A DNA stretch of 20,376 bases, taken from the NCBI GenBank assembly GCA_021163085.1, contig JAGGXL010000031.1, forward strand, positions 1 to 20,376, in the 5' to 3' direction. The DNA is from Thermodesulfobacterium sp. (lineage in GTDB: Bacteria; Desulfobacterota; Thermodesulfobacteria; Thermodesulfobacteriales; Thermodesulfobacteriaceae). Below the pieces are notes generated by a model that was not told where the DNA came from, made no database searches, and saw nothing but the letters and a program-made list of their open reading frames with translations. The position numbers and the translations under genes are program-made. Each line of letters begins with the position of its first letter. The first letter of the stretch is position 1. Shown piece by piece: positions 6,829 through 14,708 of the stretch.

Positions 6829-9035
6829 GAAGCCCCAGGTGCTTTATAATATTGATAATAATCTCTATCAAAGATATTATCTCCGGAAACAGAAAGGGTC
6901 ATCCATTTGTTTATCTGATAACTTGCCCTCACATCAACCACAAAGTATTCATCATAAGACCCATAAACCCCTGATTTTTTATCCTTGTTTAAATCATCGG
7001 AAAACCATTTATCCATGTATCTTCCAACAACATAAAAGGACCACTTTCCTCTCTTAAATTCTGCCCCGATATTACCCATCCAGAGCGGTGTATAGGTAAG
7101 TCTTTTTCCTTCTGTTTCAGGTTTTGCTTTATTCTCTTTTACTTCTGAATCTGTATAAGTTAAATTAGCAAAAAGTCTTAATCCAAAGTCAAATTTTTGT
7201 TCAAATCCAGCCTCAATCCCCTGGGTCTCTGCCTTCCCTACATTGATATATTGCTGATAAGTAGCATTAACTGTTTTTCTGTAAATTAAATCATCAAAAT
7301 AGTTATGAAAATAGGTTAGAGAAACCTTGGCACCTTTCCAGAGTTTTTGCTCAATTCCAATATCATAGGCTATAAGAGTTTCAGGAGAAAGATTAGGATT
7401 TCCTGCATAGGTAATACCAGTCCAACTGGATGTCCAAGTTCTGTAAAGGTCATAAACTGTAGATGGTCTAAAAGCCTTTCCAATAGAACCTCTTAAGACA
7501 GTTTCTTTAAAAGGTTTATAGACTACAGCAAATTTAGGAGAAAAGGCAGATTCAGAGTTAGATTTATACTCCTTAGGATATCCAGCGGTTCCAACCTGAT
7601 TAACATATCCATCCCATGTTTTCCACCAGTCCTGCCTAAATCCAACATAAACCGTTAAATTATCTCTTAAGGCTATCTCATCTTGAATATAAAAGGCAAA
7701 AGTCCTTGTTTTGCCTTTGGATTGATATTTTAAAGATACTGTTGAATCCTCATCTTTCCAGTTACTCAAATACTTTTCCTTTGTATTTGCATACTCTCTT
7801 CTATAAAACCCTCCAAAGGTTAAGATTTGATTACTAAAAATAGGTAGTGTAAATTGTAAATCTGTTGTAAAAGCATTTTGAGGAGTATTAGAAACATATC
7901 CACAATATTTTGGATTTGTTCCTGGAGGGCAACCGGTAATCTTTGCTTTTGAACCAACACTTACATACCAATCCTCTTCAGTATCAAGATAAGAAACATT
8001 TAATTCGGTTTTAATCTTATTAAGAAGTAAAGTTTCAAAATTTAAAGCATAAATATTTTGAATTCTTCCACCAGGTCCAGTTAAATAATATTTTTCTCTT
8101 GGATAATAAACAGGTTCACCTGTAGCAGTATTATAAAGATAAGTATGAGGTTTATCATAATTATATTCATAACGATTTCTCATAAAAGTAAGCCTAAGTT
8201 TTGTATTTTTATCAAATTCATATTGGGCTTTTATAGTTATACCATCATCCCACCATCTATTATCTCCTGTATCTCCTAATAAATATTTTAAATTCCCATA
8301 ACGGTCATAAGTTCTTTCGTATCCACTAATTCCTGCAGGTGGGGGGCTTGAGGAAATTACAAAATTAGAAGGATATCCATTGGTATCATGTCTTCCATAG
8401 CTTATAAAAAAGCTAAATTTATCAGCCAATTTATCTCCATAGGAAATGTAGACCCTCTTTAAATCATCCATAGCATCTCCTCTATCAAAACTTGAACCAT
8501 ATCCAGTCTTTAAAACAATTTCTCTTTTTTCAGGCATTTTAGTAATAAAGTTAACTACTCCTCCCATGGCATATCCACCATAAAGAGAAGAAAAAGGACC
8601 TTTAACTACCTCCACTTTATCCAAATCTTCAGGGAAAAAACCTCCTAATTTTATATCACCTCCATAAGGATTATTAAAAATAATTCCATCCATCATTATT
8701 AAAGTTCTCTGTGACTTAGGAGCACCTCTCAAAGTTATAAAAGCCAGAGTATCCATAAGACCCTTTCCTCTTCTTACCATAACACCTGGTATATCATTTA
8801 AAACCTCATCAATCGTCTTTGGCTTCTTTAGCTCTATTTTCTCTTTTGTTACCACATTTACGCTTGCAGGTGCAACCTCAACCTTTTTTTCTGTCCTTGT
8901 TGCAGTAACTACAATCTCTGGTAGCTCTTTAACCTTTTCCTCCTCTTCTTTTTCTTGAGAAAAAACAGATTTGCTAAACATTAAACTCATCACAAATCCT
9001 AAAAACACCGAAGTCATGAAATACGTTTTCTTCAC
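6798..9035 (-). CDS. TonB-dependent outer-membrane receptor
   Basis: This 745-residue gated barrel would bind an extracellular ligand and pass it to the periplasm using TonB energy. The order is: signal peptide (about 1-26, ending VFS-Q); a short Glu/Lys-rich linker; a TonB box EIVVTATR (40-47); a plug domain (about 55-170, with IDEVLNDIPGVMV and VEVVKGPFSSLYGG); then a long barrel closing with the outer-membrane signature AELSVKF, ending in Phe. A GNPNLSPET element (545-553) is common in haem/siderophore/B12 receptors. The usual haem-ligand histidine between FRP and NPNL is not evident. Two cysteines, C369 and C378, flank a presumed surface loop. The start is GTG (9035) with a strong AGGAGG site. 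Receptor type is certain; ligand is not. No TonB/ExbB/ExbD genes are in the window. Confidence 0.95.
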   Translation of the reverse strand: MKKTYFMTSVFLGFVMSLMFSKSVFSQEKEEEEKVKELPEIVVTATRTEKKVEVAPASVNVVTKEKIELKKPKTIDEVLNDIPGVMVRRGKGLMDTLAFITLRGAPKSQRTLIMMDGIIFNNPYGGDIKLGGFFPEDLDKVEVVKGPFSSLYGGYAMGGVVNFITKMPEKREIVLKTGYGSSFDRGDAMDDLKRVYISYGDKLADKFSFFISYGRHDTNGYPSNFVISSSPPPAGISGYERTYDRYGNLKYLLGDTGDNRWWDDGITIKAQYEFDKNTKLRLTFMRNRYEYNYDKPHTYLYNTATGEPVYYPREKYYLTGPGGRIQNIYALNFETLLLNKIKTELNVSYLDTEEDWYVSVGSKAKITGCPPGTNPKYCGYVSNTPQNAFTTDLQFTLPIFSNQILTFGGFYRREYANTKEKYLSNWKDEDSTVSLKYQSKGKTRTFAFYIQDEIALRDNLTVYVGFRQDWWKTWDGYVNQVGTAGYPKEYKSNSESAFSPKFAVVYKPFKETVLRGSIGKAFRPSTVYDLYRTWTSSWTGITYAGNPNLSPETLIAYDIGIEQKLWKGAKVSLTYFHNYFDDLIYRKTVNATYQQYINVGKAETQGIEAGFEQKFDFGLRLFANLTYTDSEVKENKAKPETEGKRLTYTPLWMGNIGAEFKRGKWSFYVVGRYMDKWFSDDLNKDKKSGVYGSYDEYFVVDVRASYQINKWMTLSVSGDNIFDRDYYQYYKAPGASWFAELSVKF

Positions 9036-9067
9036 AACAACCTCCTTTTTATAACTTTTTTAGAATT

Positions 9068-9095
9068 TTTGTACGTAAAATTTTAATTTTGTCAA
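9068..9095 (-). promoter_or_regulatory. Sigma70-like promoter for the receptor-importer-chelatase operon
   Basis: On the minus strand, a perfect TTGACA (9095-9090) is followed after 16 bases by TACAAA (9073-9068). Transcription would start near 9061, giving an untranslated leader of about 26 bases with the AGGAGG ribosome site. That leader is too short for a cobalamin riboswitch. The assignment is by motif only. Confidence 0.6.
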
Positions 9096-9098
9096 GAT

Positions 9099-9114
9099 AG
9101 TATTAAAAAGTATT
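9099..9114 (-). repeat. Direct repeat upstream of the operon promoter (possible operator)
   Basis: On the minus strand, AATACT occurs twice, separated by TTTT (9114-9109 and 9104-9099). This gives one helical turn of spacing (10 bases), ending four bases upstream of the TTGACA box. The position suits an activator or repressor, but in AT-rich DNA it may be chance. Confidence 0.3.
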
Positions 9115-9134
9115 TCAAATAAATGTATGATTTT

Positions 9135-9187
9135 ACTTAAAAGGTTTAAAGGAATTATTTTTTGCAGAAAATTCACCCTTTTTAAGT
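9135..9187. repeat. Imperfect inverted repeat between the divergent promoters
   Basis: ACTTAAAAGG (9135-9144) is complementary to CCTTTTTAAGT (9177-9187) with one extra base. An inner pair, GAATT (9152-9156) and AATTC (9170-9174), nests inside. The element lies upstream of both promoters, so it is unlikely to act as an RNA hairpin in either leader. It could be a protein-binding site. The arms are AT-rich and evidence is limited to the symmetry. Apart from this, the direct repeat and the two promoters, I see nothing else in 9036-9313. Confidence 0.3.
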
Positions 9188-9277
9188 ATTTATCTAACCT
9201 GAAATATGTAAAAAACACTACAATCTTTCAGGAAGAGGAAATTGTGAATTATGTAAAAATAAATTCGTCGTCTGTTC

Positions 9278-9306
9278 TTGTTTTTTTCTTAAACCTAAAT
9301 TAAAAT
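9278..9306 (+). promoter_or_regulatory. Promoter for the J-domain/lysC/cimA operon
   Basis: TTGTTT (9278-9283), a 17-base spacer, then TAAAAT (9301-9306, five of six consensus). The expected transcription start (about 9312-9314) coincides with the ATG of the J-domain gene at 9314. There is no ribosome site before that ATG, so the first message may be leaderless. Confidence 0.5.
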
Positions 9307-9313
9307 TTTTAAA

Positions 9314-9613
9314 ATGTCTGTTAAAAATAAATGGGAAAAACTTGAAGAAGCAAGAAAGATTTTAAAACTTCCCAAAAAAACTACAAGAAAAGAAATTATT
9401 GAGCAATACAGAAAGCTTGCTAAAGAATATCATCCTGATCGTGGAGGAAGTGAAGAATTGATCAGAAAACTTAACTTTGCTTATGAACTCCTTATGGAAT
9501 ATTGTGATAATTACATAATTGATTTAGAATCTACAGAAAAAAGTAAATTGAGTCCAGATGAGTGGTGGTTTAAAAGGTTTGGAGAAGATCCTATATGGGG
9601 TAAAAAAGGGTAG
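9314..9613 (+). CDS. Small J-domain (DnaJ-like) protein
   Basis: This 99-residue protein is almost entirely a J domain, the part of Hsp40 co-chaperones that stimulates ATP hydrolysis by DnaK. The invariant HPD is at 40-42 in KEYHPDRGGSEELIRKLNFA, preceded by the basic helix II RKEIIEQYRKLAKEY. No Gly/Phe region, zinc-finger or substrate-binding domain follows. Instead there is a short conserved-looking tail ending DEWWFKRFGEDPIWGKKG (82-99). It may therefore be a specialised co-chaperone that delivers DnaK to a particular client. It is first in the plus-strand operon, three bases before lysC. No Shine-Dalgarno precedes the ATG; the promoter spacing suggests leaderless initiation. Confidence 0.85.
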   Translation: MSVKNKWEKLEEARKILKLPKKTTRKEIIEQYRKLAKEYHPDRGGSEELIRKLNFAYELLMEYCDNYIIDLESTEKSKLSPDEWWFKRFGEDPIWGKKG

Positions 9614-9616
9614 ACT

Positions 9617-10852
9617 ATGCTAATAGTTCAGAAATATGGAGGGACATCTGTTGCTAATCTGGAAAGAATAAGGGCTGCTGCTGAAAGGATTATAGGTTAT
9701 AAAAAAGAAGGGCATGATCTTGTTGTAGTTGTTTCTGCTATGGCAGGGGAAACGGATAGACTTATAAATTTAGCTCAACAGATAACAGAAAATCCTCCTT
9801 TAAGAGAACTTGACCTTCTTGTATCAACTGGGGAACAGGTTAGCTCTGCCCTTCTTTCTATAACACTACATAGTCTTGGTTACCCTTCCATTGCACTGCT
9901 GGGCTATCAGGTTCCCATTTACACTACTGATCTTTTTACTAAAGCAAGGATTAAAGATATAAAAACTGAAAAGATAAAAGAAAATCTTTCTAAAGGAAAA
10001 ATTGTGATAATTGCAGGATTTCAGGGAGTAACCGAAAATGGTGATATTACCACATTGGGAAGAGGAGGTTCTGATACCACTGCGGTTGCACTGGCTGCAG
10101 CCTTGAAAGCGGATTTTTGTGAAATTTATACTGATGTAGAGGGAGTTTTTACTGCTGACCCAAGAATAGTTAGCAATGCAAGAAAACTTAAAAAGATTTC
10201 TTATGAAGAAATGCTTGAGATGGCAAGTAGCGGGGCTAAAGTGCTTGATATGCGTTCTGTTGAGCTTGCCATGATTTATAAGGTGCCGCTTGTTGTCAGA
10301 TCAAGTTTCACCAATTCAGAAGGAACTCTTATAACCGAGGAGGATGAAGAGATGGAAAAAGTATTGGTTTCAGGAATTACCTATAATAGGAATGAGGCTC
10401 GTATAAGTATATATGGAGTCCCTGATAAACCTGGAGTTGCTGCGAAAATCTTTGGTCCTGTTGGAGAAAAAAGTATTGTAGTTGATATGATAATACAAAC
10501 TGCTCGTCCTGATGGAAAAGCAGACATTACTTTTACTGTTCCCAAGACTGATTACAAAGAAGCTTTAAAATTAGTAGAAGAAATAGGAAAACAGTTAGGA
10601 GCAGAAAAAGTAGAAGGAGATACCAATATAGCTAAAGTTTCTATAGTTGGTGCAGGAATGAGAACTCATCCTGGAGTTGCCACTAAAATGTTTGAAACTC
10701 TTGCAAAACATGGTATAAATATTATGATGATTTCTACATCTGAGATCAAAGTTTCCTGTGTAATAGAAGAAAAATATACAGAGTTGGCAGTAAGAGCTCT
10801 GCATGAAGCCTTTAAATTAGAAAATAAAAATTCTATTAAAGAAGAAATCTAA
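9617..10852 (+). CDS. lysC: Aspartate kinase
   Basis: Aspartokinase phosphorylates aspartate, the first step towards lysine, threonine, methionine and isoleucine. The 411-residue protein has the kinase signatures KYGGTSV (6-12), STGEQVSSALL (70-80), GRGGSDTTAVALAAAL (148-163) and YTDVEGVFTADPR (171-183). A regulatory C-terminal half contains two ACT domains, beginning near 255 (ARISIYGVPDKPGVAAKIF) and near 338 (AKVSIVGAGMRTHPGVATKMF). Length and layout match monofunctional, allosteric aspartokinases such as B. subtilis LysC. It starts three bases after the J-domain gene, with AAGGG upstream. An in-frame internal ATG (codon 246) has its own strong ribosome site and would yield a 166-residue ACT-only subunit. 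Feedback inhibition by lysine and/or threonine is expected from the family. Confidence 0.96.
   Translation: MLIVQKYGGTSVANLERIRAAAERIIGYKKEGHDLVVVVSAMAGETDRLINLAQQITENPPLRELDLLVSTGEQVSSALLSITLHSLGYPSIALLGYQVPIYTTDLFTKARIKDIKTEKIKENLSKGKIVIIAGFQGVTENGDITTLGRGGSDTTAVALAAALKADFCEIYTDVEGVFTADPRIVSNARKLKKISYEEMLEMASSGAKVLDMRSVELAMIYKVPLVVRSSFTNSEGTLITEEDEEMEKVLVSGITYNRNEARISIYGVPDKPGVAAKIFGPVGEKSIVVDMIIQTARPDGKADITFTVPKTDYKEALKLVEEIGKQLGAEKVEGDTNIAKVSIVGAGMRTHPGVATKMFETLAKHGINIMMISTSEIKVSCVIEEKYTELAVRALHEAFKLENKNSIKEEI
10338..10354 (+). promoter_or_regulatory. Internal ribosome site and ATG for a putative aspartokinase beta subunit
   Basis: AGGAGG (10338-10343) lies eight bases before an in-frame ATG (10352, codon 246), at the junction between the kinase and ACT regions. 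Alpha2-beta2 aspartokinases of Bacillus, Corynebacterium and Thermus use such an internal start to make a beta subunit of about 160-170 residues. Here it would be 166. The motif also encodes Glu-Glu, so chance is possible. Confidence 0.55.
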
Positions 10853-10857
10853 GGTAA

Positions 10858-12456
10858 ATGTCTGATAGAACGAAAAAAGTAGAAATTTATGATACCACTT
10901 TAAGAGACGGGGCTCAGGCTGAGGAAATCAGTTTTTCCTTAGAAGATAAAATCAGAATTGCTCTCAAATTGGATGAATTCAAAATTGATTATATAGAAGG
11001 GGGCTGGCCTGGTTCAAATCCAAAAGATTTACAATTTTTTAAAGAGATCAGGAATTACAATTTAAAACATGCACAAATTACTGCTTTTAGTAGCACTCAT
11101 CATCCCAAAAAAACTCCTGAAACAGATGAAAATTTAAAACAGCTTTTACTTGCTAAGACACCCGTTGTAACCATTTTCGGGAAAACCTGGATTGTGCATG
11201 TAAAGGAAGCTTTAAAAATTGATCCAGAAAAAAATTTAGAAATTATTTCAAATTCTATAAAATTTTTAAAAGGTAATGTAAAAAAAGTTTTCTATGATGC
11301 AGAACACTTTTTTGACGGATTTAAGGATGAGCCAGATTATGCTATAGAAACGATTAAAAGAGCAAAATCTGCTGGTGCAGACTGTATTGTTCTCTGCGAC
11401 ACCAATGGAGGAACTCTTCCTTTTGAACTTGTAGAAATAATAAAAGAAGTTAAAAAAAGGATGGGGAAAAACTTTAAATTTGGAATTCATGCTCATAATG
11501 ATTCTGAATGTGCAGTTGTTAATAGTTTAGAAGCTGTCAGGCTTGGAGCTGTTCAGGTTCAGGGAACTATAAATGGTATAGGAGAACGTTGTGGAAATGC
11601 CAACCTTTGCTCCGTTATTCCCAATCTTGTTTTAAAAATGGGGTATAAATGTAGCTGTGCAGAAAATCTTCATAAATTAACTGAAGTATCTAAATATGTT
11701 TTTGAAATGGCTAATCTTCCTCATCCTGCACGTCTTCCTTTTGTAGGGCGTTCAGCCTTTGCTCATAAGGGAGGGGTGCATGTATCTGCAGTTCTTAAAT
11801 CACCGAGAACTTACGAACACATAGATCCTCTGGCAGTGGGTAACACAAGAAGAGTTTTGGTTTCAGAACTCTCAGGAAAAAGCAATATTATTTATAAAGC
11901 AAGAGAATTTGGAATTGAACTTAAGATGGATAGTCCTCTTTTGAATAAAATAGTAGAAGAAATTAAAAACTTAGAGGCTGAGGGATATGAATTTGAAGCT
12001 GCGGAAGCATCATTGGAACTTCTCATTTACAAATTAATGGGAGAACCAAAACAGTATTTTGAACTATTAAGTTATAAAGTTTTTGATTTAAAAATTGATC
12101 AAAACATTCCCAAATCAGAAGCAACTGTGCTGGTAAGAGTACCTCCAGGGGTTGGAGAAGTTGAACATACTGCTGCCTTGGGAAACGGACCAGTAAATGC
12201 TCTTGATAATGCTTTAAGAAAAGCATTGGAAAGATTTTATCCTCAAATAAAAGAAATGGAGTTAGAAGACTATAAAGTAAGAGTTCTTCCAGGACTCCCT
12301 GGAACAGCCTCAAAGGTTAGAGTTCTCATAATTTCTAAAAGCAAAAATAGAAAATGGGGAACTGTAGGGGTTTCAACAGATATTTTAGAAGCAAGCTGTC
12401 AAGCTTTAATAGATTCCTATACCTATAAACTCTTTTTGGACAAAAGAGGAAGTTAA
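10858..12456 (+). CDS. cimA: (R)-citramalate synthase
   Basis: This is a member of the LeuA-like Claisen-condensing family. The likely reaction is acetyl-CoA plus pyruvate to citramalate, the threonine-independent route into isoleucine. The 532-residue protein has the metal/substrate motif YDTTLRDGAQAEE (11-23), catalytic-region HAHND (211-215), GERCGNANL (242-250) and a C-terminal LeuA-type allosteric domain (about 400-520). The opening and the HP(A/S)RLPFVGRSAFAHKGGVHV tract (about 296-316) match the long citramalate synthase subfamily of Geobacter-like bacteria rather than isopropylmalate synthase. A homocitrate or other acyl-CoA synthase is the alternative. It follows lysC by five bases with only a weak ribosome site, in keeping with a shared amino-acid biosynthesis message. 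Confidence 0.88.
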   Translation: MSDRTKKVEIYDTTLRDGAQAEEISFSLEDKIRIALKLDEFKIDYIEGGWPGSNPKDLQFFKEIRNYNLKHAQITAFSSTHHPKKTPETDENLKQLLLAKTPVVTIFGKTWIVHVKEALKIDPEKNLEIISNSIKFLKGNVKKVFYDAEHFFDGFKDEPDYAIETIKRAKSAGADCIVLCDTNGGTLPFELVEIIKEVKKRMGKNFKFGIHAHNDSECAVVNSLEAVRLGAVQVQGTINGIGERCGNANLCSVIPNLVLKMGYKCSCAENLHKLTEVSKYVFEMANLPHPARLPFVGRSAFAHKGGVHVSAVLKSPRTYEHIDPLAVGNTRRVLVSELSGKSNIIYKAREFGIELKMDSPLLNKIVEEIKNLEAEGYEFEAAEASLELLIYKLMGEPKQYFELLSYKVFDLKIDQNIPKSEATVLVRVPPGVGEVEHTAALGNGPVNALDNALRKALERFYPQIKEMELEDYKVRVLPGLPGTASKVRVLIISKSKNRKWGTVGVSTDILEASCQALIDSYTYKLFLDKRGS

Positions 12457-12462
12457 ATATTT

Positions 12463-13218
12463 ATGCCCATCAGATTTTCTTTGGTAGGAAAAGGTGGAAC
12501 GGGAAAAACTACACTTTCTGCACTTTTAATAGACTTTTTAATTCAGAAAAATAAAATTCCTATACTTGCTGTAGATGCAGACCCTAATTTCAATCTTAAT
12601 GAGTTGCTCGGAAAAGATATAAAAATGACTTTAAGTGAGGTAAGAGAGAGTTTACTTAGAAATGAAACGCCAAATTTTATGTCTGGTTATGATTATGCAG
12701 AAATGAAAGTTCACCAGATTCTTACAGAAAATAAACATTATGATCTTTTAGTAATGGGATATCCAGAAACTTCTGGTTGTTATTGCCCTGTCCATAGTTT
12801 TTTATCTATAGCTCTTGAAAAACTTATCAATGCCTATACATCTGTAGTAATAGATAATGAAGCAGGAATGGAACATCTCTCAAGACTTAATCTTACTGAA
12901 ACAGAACATCTTATAATAGTTTCAGATGCAAGCATAAGAGGAATTTTAACCGCAGGAAGAATTGTAGATTTAGTTAAAAATCTAAAAATAAAATCCGAAA
13001 ATATCTGGTTAGTGGTAAATTTATGTCCTGAAAGAGAAAGGGAAGAATTGGAAAAATATGTAAATGAGGTTATTAAAAATAAGGAAATTAAATTTTTGGG
13101 TTTCCTTCCCCAAGATTCTACAATTTTAAAGTATGAACTGGAGAAAAAACCTGTTTTTGAATGGGAAAGTATATTAAAAACTAAGGCTTTTAAATTTTTT
13201 GAAAAACTTTTTGACTAA
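12463..13218 (+). CDS. CooC-like nickel-insertion ATPase (CO dehydrogenase maturation)
   Basis: This is a 251-residue SIMIBI/MinD-type P-loop ATPase. The deviant Walker A GKGGTGKTT (9-17) carries the signature lysine K10, followed by AVDADPNFNLNELLG (36-50). The diagnostic CooC feature is the CXC metal site, C106-Y-C108 in SGCYCPVHS; in CooC it binds metal at the dimer interface. VVIDNEAGMEHLSR (128-141) is also typical. CooC-family proteins help load nickel into the C-cluster of CO dehydrogenase; AcsF homologues act on acetyl-CoA synthase. No CODH gene is in the window, so the target is inferred. The gene sits six bases after cimA and 11 before cysS, an unusual position in an amino-acid/translation operon. 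Family assignment is strong; the exact client is open. Confidence 0.85.
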   Translation: MPIRFSLVGKGGTGKTTLSALLIDFLIQKNKIPILAVDADPNFNLNELLGKDIKMTLSEVRESLLRNETPNFMSGYDYAEMKVHQILTENKHYDLLVMGYPETSGCYCPVHSFLSIALEKLINAYTSVVIDNEAGMEHLSRLNLTETEHLIIVSDASIRGILTAGRIVDLVKNLKIKSENIWLVVNLCPEREREELEKYVNEVIKNKEIKFLGFLPQDSTILKYELEKKPVFEWESILKTKAFKFFEKLFD

Positions 13219-13229
13219 ATAGAGAAAAA

Positions 13230-14702
13230 ATGAAACAGAAAAAATATTTAAGAATTTATAACTCATTAACTAAAAAGATAGAAGAGTTTGTTCCTTTAAA
13301 CCCTCCCAAGGTAACCATCTATGTGTGTGGAATAACTGCTTATGATTCCTCTCATTTAGGGCATACAAGATCTGCAGTGGTATTTGATGTATTTTACAGG
13401 CTTCTCAAGTATCTGGGATATGAAGTGGTTTATGTACGGAACATAACCGATATTGATGATAAAATCATAAATCGTTCAAATAAGGAAGGAATTTTCTGGA
13501 AAGACCTAACAGAAAAATATATAAAAGAATATGAAAAGATTACAAAAGCTTTAGGTCTTTTAAAACCAACCTATGAGCCAAGAGCCTCAGAACATATTCC
13601 TGAGATAATAGCTTTGATAGAAAAACTTATTGAAAAAGGTCTTGCTTATCAAAGCAATGGGGATGTCTATTTTGAAGTAGCAAAATTCCCTTCTTATGGA
13701 AAGTTATCAGGAAGAAAAATAGAGGAATTGATTGCTGGGGTAAGAATTGAGGTTTCTGAGAAAAAAAGAAATCCCTTAGATTTTGCTCTCTGGAAAAGCG
13801 CTAAGCCAGGTGAACCCTTCTGGGAAAGTCCATGGGGGAAAGGTCGTCCTGGGTGGCACATAGAATGTTCTGCTATGGCTTTAAAATACTTAGGAGAAAC
13901 TATAGACATTCATGGAGGAGGACTCGATCTTATTTTTCCCCACCACGAAAATGAAATCGCTCAAAGTGAAGGAGCAACTGGTAAACCATTCGCAAAATAT
14001 TTTATCCATCACGGTCTCATTACTGTTAACGGAGAAAAAATGTCTAAAAGCCTTGGTAATTTTGTAACCATGGAATATCTTTTAAACAGATTTCATCCGG
14101 AAGTAATTAAAGCTTTTCTCCTTTCTACTCACTACAGAAGCCCTTTAGACTACTCTGAACAAAACATAAAAAATATGGAAAAGGCAATTTACCGATTTTA
14201 TGAAACTTTATACTGGTTAAGAAAAGCCCAACCTTTAAAAGAGGGACTTCTTTCAGAAAGGGCAAGAAAACTGGAAAGAAGTTTAAATGAATTTGAAAAA
14301 AATTTTATTTCTGCACTCCTTGATGACTTTAACACTGCTTTAGCAATGGGGCATCTTTTTAGCTTTGAAAATGAGATCTATAATTTTATAACCAAAAATC
14401 CCAATTTAACTACAGAAGAAACCCTCTTACTGGAAAAAATAGACAAAAAAATTAAGGAGCTTCCTGGTAAAATACTTGGAATTGGCGAGACTGAGCCAGA
14501 AGAGTTCTGGAAGGTAGAAAGAACAAAAAAACTGCAATCTATCGGTAAAACTTTACAAGAAATAGAAAACCTTGTAAGACAAAGAGAAAGAGCAAGAAAA
14601 GAAAAAAATTTTGCCTTAGCAGATAAAATAAGAGACGAATTAAAAAATTCTGGTATAATTTTAAAAGATACAAGAACAGAAACCTTCTGGTATATGGAGT
14701 AA
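13230..14702 (+). CDS. cysS: Cysteinyl-tRNA synthetase
   Basis: This class I synthetase charges tRNA-Cys in the cytoplasm. The 490-residue protein contains the HIGH-type motif SHLGHT (41-46) and KMSKSLGNF (270-278). The zinc ligands expected of the family are C33 (VCGITAYD), C213 (WHIECSAM), H238 and E242 (FPHHENEIAQSE). These discriminate cysteine from serine. The C-terminal helical anticodon-binding region ends with a basic stretch RQRERARKEKNFALADKIRD, typical of CysS. It is preceded by an 11-base gap after the CooC-like gene with a weak ribosome site, so it is probably co-transcribed. Nothing unusual is seen in the sequence. Confidence 0.97.
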   Translation: MKQKKYLRIYNSLTKKIEEFVPLNPPKVTIYVCGITAYDSSHLGHTRSAVVFDVFYRLLKYLGYEVVYVRNITDIDDKIINRSNKEGIFWKDLTEKYIKEYEKITKALGLLKPTYEPRASEHIPEIIALIEKLIEKGLAYQSNGDVYFEVAKFPSYGKLSGRKIEELIAGVRIEVSEKKRNPLDFALWKSAKPGEPFWESPWGKGRPGWHIECSAMALKYLGETIDIHGGGLDLIFPHHENEIAQSEGATGKPFAKYFIHHGLITVNGEKMSKSLGNFVTMEYLLNRFHPEVIKAFLLSTHYRSPLDYSEQNIKNMEKAIYRFYETLYWLRKAQPLKEGLLSERARKLERSLNEFEKNFISALLDDFNTALAMGHLFSFENEIYNFITKNPNLTTEETLLLEKIDKKIKELPGKILGIGETEPEEFWKVERTKKLQSIGKTLQEIENLVRQRERARKEKNFALADKIRDELKNSGIILKDTRTETFWYME

Positions 14703-14708
14703 AGCCTT

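Noticed and set aside
6798..9035. Calling the receptor btuB or hmuR
   Set aside because: The TonB box, plug and NPNL element are shared by several ligand classes, and no ligand-specific residue could be established.
9036..9160. Cobalamin riboswitch or B12 box ahead of the TonB receptor
   Set aside because: I found no B12-box-like element, and the predicted 5' leader is only about 26 bases.
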